Of a DNA stretch of 54,968 nt, positions 52,170-54,968 are shown one piece after another. The position numbers and the translations under genes were made by a program. The stretch covers positions 1 to 54,968 of the forward strand of contig JBBALJ010000011.1 in assembly GCA_040403075.1 (NCBI GenBank), given 5' to 3'. Origin of the DNA: RGVD01 sp040403075. GTDB lineage: Bacteria; Bacteroidota; Bacteroidia; UKL13-3. Every line of letters starts with the position of its first letter. Within the stretch, counting starts at the first letter, position 1. The notes beneath the pieces are model-generated. The model saw nothing but the letters and a program-made list of their open reading frames with translations. It was not told the origin of the DNA and searched no databases.

Positions 52170-54968
52170 CTATCCTAACAAAATCCCCCTGTAAATACTT
52201 ACTGAGTTAGCTTTACTTCTGTGTGACTTTAGCATTGATTTTATTTGATTGTGCAATTCTTTAAAATCTTCTTTCAGTGCTTCGTGAAGCCTTATACATT
52301 CTTTTGGATCTTCAGGTATATCAAGTTTTATTCCTTTTATTTCTAAAGTTTCATTCAAAAATCTAAATAAATCCATTTGCTGTAAACTGGTAAAACTGAG
52401 TTTCATTTGCTTATTTCCTTGTTTAAAGTATGTATCGTAATGCCCAAATAAATTATCTGTTCCAGCTCCTGCTTTTGGGTATTTAGCATCCCATTCTGGT
52501 ATATCAATTTTCCTACATTTAGTACCTTCTAATAAATACTTATATTTTCTTATTTCAGAAAAACGCTCTTTTATTAATTCTGTAGCATCTTTTAGATTTA
52601 ATTGTCCTTTGGTTTTTTTAGTTGTTAAGCTATCTGTTTTTTTCTTTTTTCTGTTTACATAATCTTTAGCCTCAAAATAAAGTTCGTCAACATCTTTTTC
52701 TGTTAATCCTAGTGCTTCAAAAATTAATATATCAAGCGTGCGTTTGTCTTTTTGTAATATTTCTTGTTGAATAGGCAAAGGTGCTCTTGCTTTCAATGAA
52801 TTAAGTATTTCTTGCAATTCCTTTCCCTTTAATAAATCTGGATGTAGCACTAAGGTGTTTTCCGTTACATTTACATCAATATCACTTAAACTACCAGCCA
52901 TTTGGCGGCTAAATAAATCTAATAGAAATCGAAAACAAATACTATTCATTAATAGAAACAATATGTCAGATTGCTCTTTAAATTTATCTTTTACTGTAAT
53001 TGCATAATTTACCTTATCACAATAAATTTTTGATTCTCTATTGTCGTATAATCCATATACTTCAAATATTTTTGAAGGAAAAATAAAATCGCCAACAACA
53101 GCATATGGATTTAAATTATACCAAATATTCCTTCCTTTTATAGATTCTCTTTTATTTATATCTAATGCTTCTGCATCATTTATATATCTTAAAATTTTAG
53201 TGTTAAAATTATTCAGTTTGTTTTTATCATCAGTACAAATAATTACCCTGCTTTTTAATAAGTCAAGGTCAATGATTAAGGTATTTGCATCTTTCTGATT
53301 TTTGAAAAGTGGTTTAGAGTAAAAACGCTCGATTATATAATGCTGTTGGGTCATTTCGCTATAATACCACCCAAATTTGTCCCATATTTTTTTGTGGGTT
53401 TCTATACCTGCATCATTCGCAATTCCAAACTGAAGTTTATACTCACTTTTGGTTAATAGTTTTGCTTTATAGGTTTCATCAATGACGTAAAAAAATTCAT
53501 TTGCAGCTGATGTAAAGCCTCTTTTGATATCTACAAAATGATGTAAGGGAAACAACTTCCCACGCCCTGCTTTAATTAGCCTTTTAAAAATATCTGGCGA
53601 CCTAAAATACCTAGCACCCCAATTACCATTTTCGTATTTTCCGTTAAATGTAGAAGCTTGTTCTAATTCTTTCTGATTAATTAAAAATATGGAGTTGTCA
53701 GCATTACTTATATCTTTCTTGGCTGATTCAATACTGTTAACCCATTTATAAACCTTTTCTATTCTGTCTTTATCATTATAGTTTCCAATAAGCTTTTCGT
53801 AATCGGTATTTACTTTTACAAAACGGATATTGTTTTTATTTCTAATCTTTTCATTGCTACATTTTTCTATGATTAAAACAACAGTATTAACAAGTGCAGT
53901 ATCAAAACTACGTGTTTGTTGATGGTCAATGATGGCAATAATTTTAAAATGGTCGAGTAAAAACTTTTGAAATCCACCACCAAAAGTTACATCAAGCCAA
54001 CTACTACTAATCACATAGCCAAGCCTAGCACCCTCTTTTAAAAATGCCGCAGTATGCATTAAATAATAAACGTAAAGATCGCTTTGCTGATTGATTTTTT
54101 TAAGTCCAAATTCTTTTAACGCCAATTCGTTCCAACGCTCTTTATTGCCAATTAGTTCTTGCCTAATATAAGGTGGGTTTCCTACTGCTGTGTCAAATAT
54201 GGGTATTTCAACATCTTTTCTTTTGCCATCTAGTTTTTTTACTTTAAAAGATTTGTTGGCATTCAAAAACATCATATTAAAATGCGATTTGCTTTCTACT
54301 TTACTAAAATCGCTTTGAATAATAGTTGGGTAATTATCCAAAGTTTTTACACTTTGTAAGCAAAGATTCATGGTTGCTAAAAAAGCTGGGAAAGCAGCTA
54401 TTTCTACTCCCCACAAACACTCAAGCAATTGTTCGTGTGTTAACTTAGGGTTGAAGTACTTTTTAAAGTAATAGGCCCTTACTAAAAATGTTCCTGCACC
54501 ACATCCGGTATCTATTATTAAATTAGTATCTTTATTAATACAAAAGGCATTTACTATATCAACCTCATTTGTATTTGTAAAATGTTGTCCTCTATCGTGT
54601 TGTTCTTGGTTATCAATTAAAGTGTTATAAATGGCTCCAATTATATCAGCATTTAAATCACTAAATTTTAAATGGCTTATTTGTTCCACGTTCTGACTTA
54701 AAACAGACAAGTAACGCTCTTCAAATTCAAATTCATCCAAAATGGTTTCACTAAAAATCATTTCGAAATCATGTTGAAGCACATCATCAAAATGTTTACG
54801 AAGAGTTTTATTTAATAGCTTTTTATCTTTAGGAATTACAATCGGTTTTAGCCTTAACTCAGGTACATCACGTTGGAGATAACTATAAAAAATGAGTTTT
54901 AAATAAAGTAAGTAATTAGTAAGTTGGCAAATATTGTAAATATCGTTACTATCAAATTTAAAAGTAAC
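52170..54968 (-). CDS. N6-adenine DNA methyltransferase, 5' end beyond the window
   Basis: The frame has no stop up to base 54968, so the gene is partial. A GTG at 54782 is not the real start, because the 62 codons upstream (including IYNICQLTNYLLYLKLIFYS and LQRDVPELRLKP) are coding-like. At least 932 residues. Motif order is that of gamma-class (HsdM/type IIG-like) enzymes: RGQHFTN (motif X region), DTGCGAGTFL (motif I, S-adenosylmethionine binding) and GNPPYI (motif IV, N-P-P-Y, adenine N6). A long C-terminal part (about 400 residues, with a second DIKRGFTSAANEFF-type segment) is the target-recognition region. No PD-(D/E)XK nuclease is obvious in the visible part, and the GIY-YIG gene follows directly. 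Confidence 0.88.
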   Translation of the reverse strand, partial: VTFKFDSNDIYNICQLTNYLLYLKLIFYSYLQRDVPELRLKPIVIPKDKKLLNKTLRKHFDDVLQHDFEMIFSETILDEFEFEERYLSVLSQNVEQISHLKFSDLNADIIGAIYNTLIDNQEQHDRGQHFTNTNEVDIVNAFCINKDTNLIIDTGCGAGTFLVRAYYFKKYFNPKLTHEQLLECLWGVEIAAFPAFLATMNLCLQSVKTLDNYPTIIQSDFSKVESKSHFNMMFLNANKSFKVKKLDGKRKDVEIPIFDTAVGNPPYIRQELIGNKERWNELALKEFGLKKINQQSDLYVYYLMHTAAFLKEGARLGYVISSSWLDVTFGGGFQKFLLDHFKIIAIIDHQQTRSFDTALVNTVVLIIEKCSNEKIRNKNNIRFVKVNTDYEKLIGNYNDKDRIEKVYKWVNSIESAKKDISNADNSIFLINQKELEQASTFNGKYENGNWGARYFRSPDIFKRLIKAGRGKLFPLHHFVDIKRGFTSAANEFFYVIDETYKAKLLTKSEYKLQFGIANDAGIETHKKIWDKFGWYYSEMTQQHYIIERFYSKPLFKNQKDANTLIIDLDLLKSRVIICTDDKNKLNNFNTKILRYINDAEALDINKRESIKGRNIWYNLNPYAVVGDFIFPSKIFEVYGLYDNRESKIYCDKVNYAITVKDKFKEQSDILFLLMNSICFRFLLDLFSRQMAGSLSDIDVNVTENTLVLHPDLLKGKELQEILNSLKARAPLPIQQEILQKDKRTLDILIFEALGLTEKDVDELYFEAKDYVNRKKKKTDSLTTKKTKGQLNLKDATELIKERFSEIRKYKYLLEGTKCRKIDIPEWDAKYPKAGAGTDNLFGHYDTYFKQGNKQMKLSFTSLQQMDLFRFLNETLEIKGIKLDIPEDPKECIRLHEALKEDFKELHNQIKSMLKSHRSKANSVSIYRGILLG

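Noticed and set aside
52170..54782. Complete methyltransferase starting at the GTG at 54782
   Set aside because: The frame stays open and coding-like through base 54968, so the real start is outside the window.
1..54968. tRNA, rRNA, insertion sequences, prophage or integrase genes
   Set aside because: None was found by reading the intergenic regions and protein families; gaps are short and AT-rich, and no transposase or integrase motif appears.

Overview
The window is AT-rich and gene-dense and comes from a member of the Bacteroidota. The evidence is a type IX secretion (T9SS) type A C-terminal signal on the first gene, TAnnTTTG-type -7 boxes in front of several genes, a Bacteroidota-specific DUF2851 gene, a Bacteroidota-type RpoN, LytS-like tetratricopeptide-repeat (TPR) kinases and large secreted multidomain proteins. 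Order and genus cannot be fixed from this sequence. A 100-N scaffold gap at 6126-6225 shows it is a draft assembly.

Layout. 1-330 holds several hairpins, including a good terminator. 331-2592 (-) is a secreted endonuclease I with a T9SS tail. 2680-8442 (+) holds DUF2851, a small secreted protein, a PspC-like membrane protein, a sensor kinase, its OmpR-type regulator (split only by the N gap) and rpoN. 8450-15611 is housekeeping: tatD, purL, a DUF4143 ATPase, tatC, rpiB and a secreted M28 peptidase. 15732-19328 is a glycoside hydrolase family 3/beta-lactamase fusion followed by an alpha/beta hydrolase. 19325-26651 is a glycan-type cluster with three family 2 glycosyltransferases and three large multi-spanning membrane proteins. 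26653-28338 is an amino acid permease.

From 28487 to 51362 lies the most distinctive region. Two LytS-type two-component loci sit beside a set of large exported proteins. Five coding units, with a beta-propeller, serine hydrolase/fibronectin III, cadherin-like, beta-helix or subtilase front part, end in the same module of about 185 residues. The module has an invariant KHRNSIETWS core followed by two dockerin-like calcium loops (DINQDGSVDFND and DLNGDASVDFND types). A trimeric-fibre protein with an intramolecular chaperone tail is embedded in the same minus-strand run. One of the five units is split by a single in-frame TAA.

The right edge (51636-54968, -) carries a two-gene unit: an N6-adenine DNA methyltransferase, open to the window end, and a GIY-YIG-like nuclease. 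It looks like a restriction-modification system.

The points most worth following are the shared C-terminal module, the restriction-modification pair, two self-complementary short repeats translated inside purL, the nonsense codon in the serine hydrolase fusion, and the artefactual gap in the response regulator.
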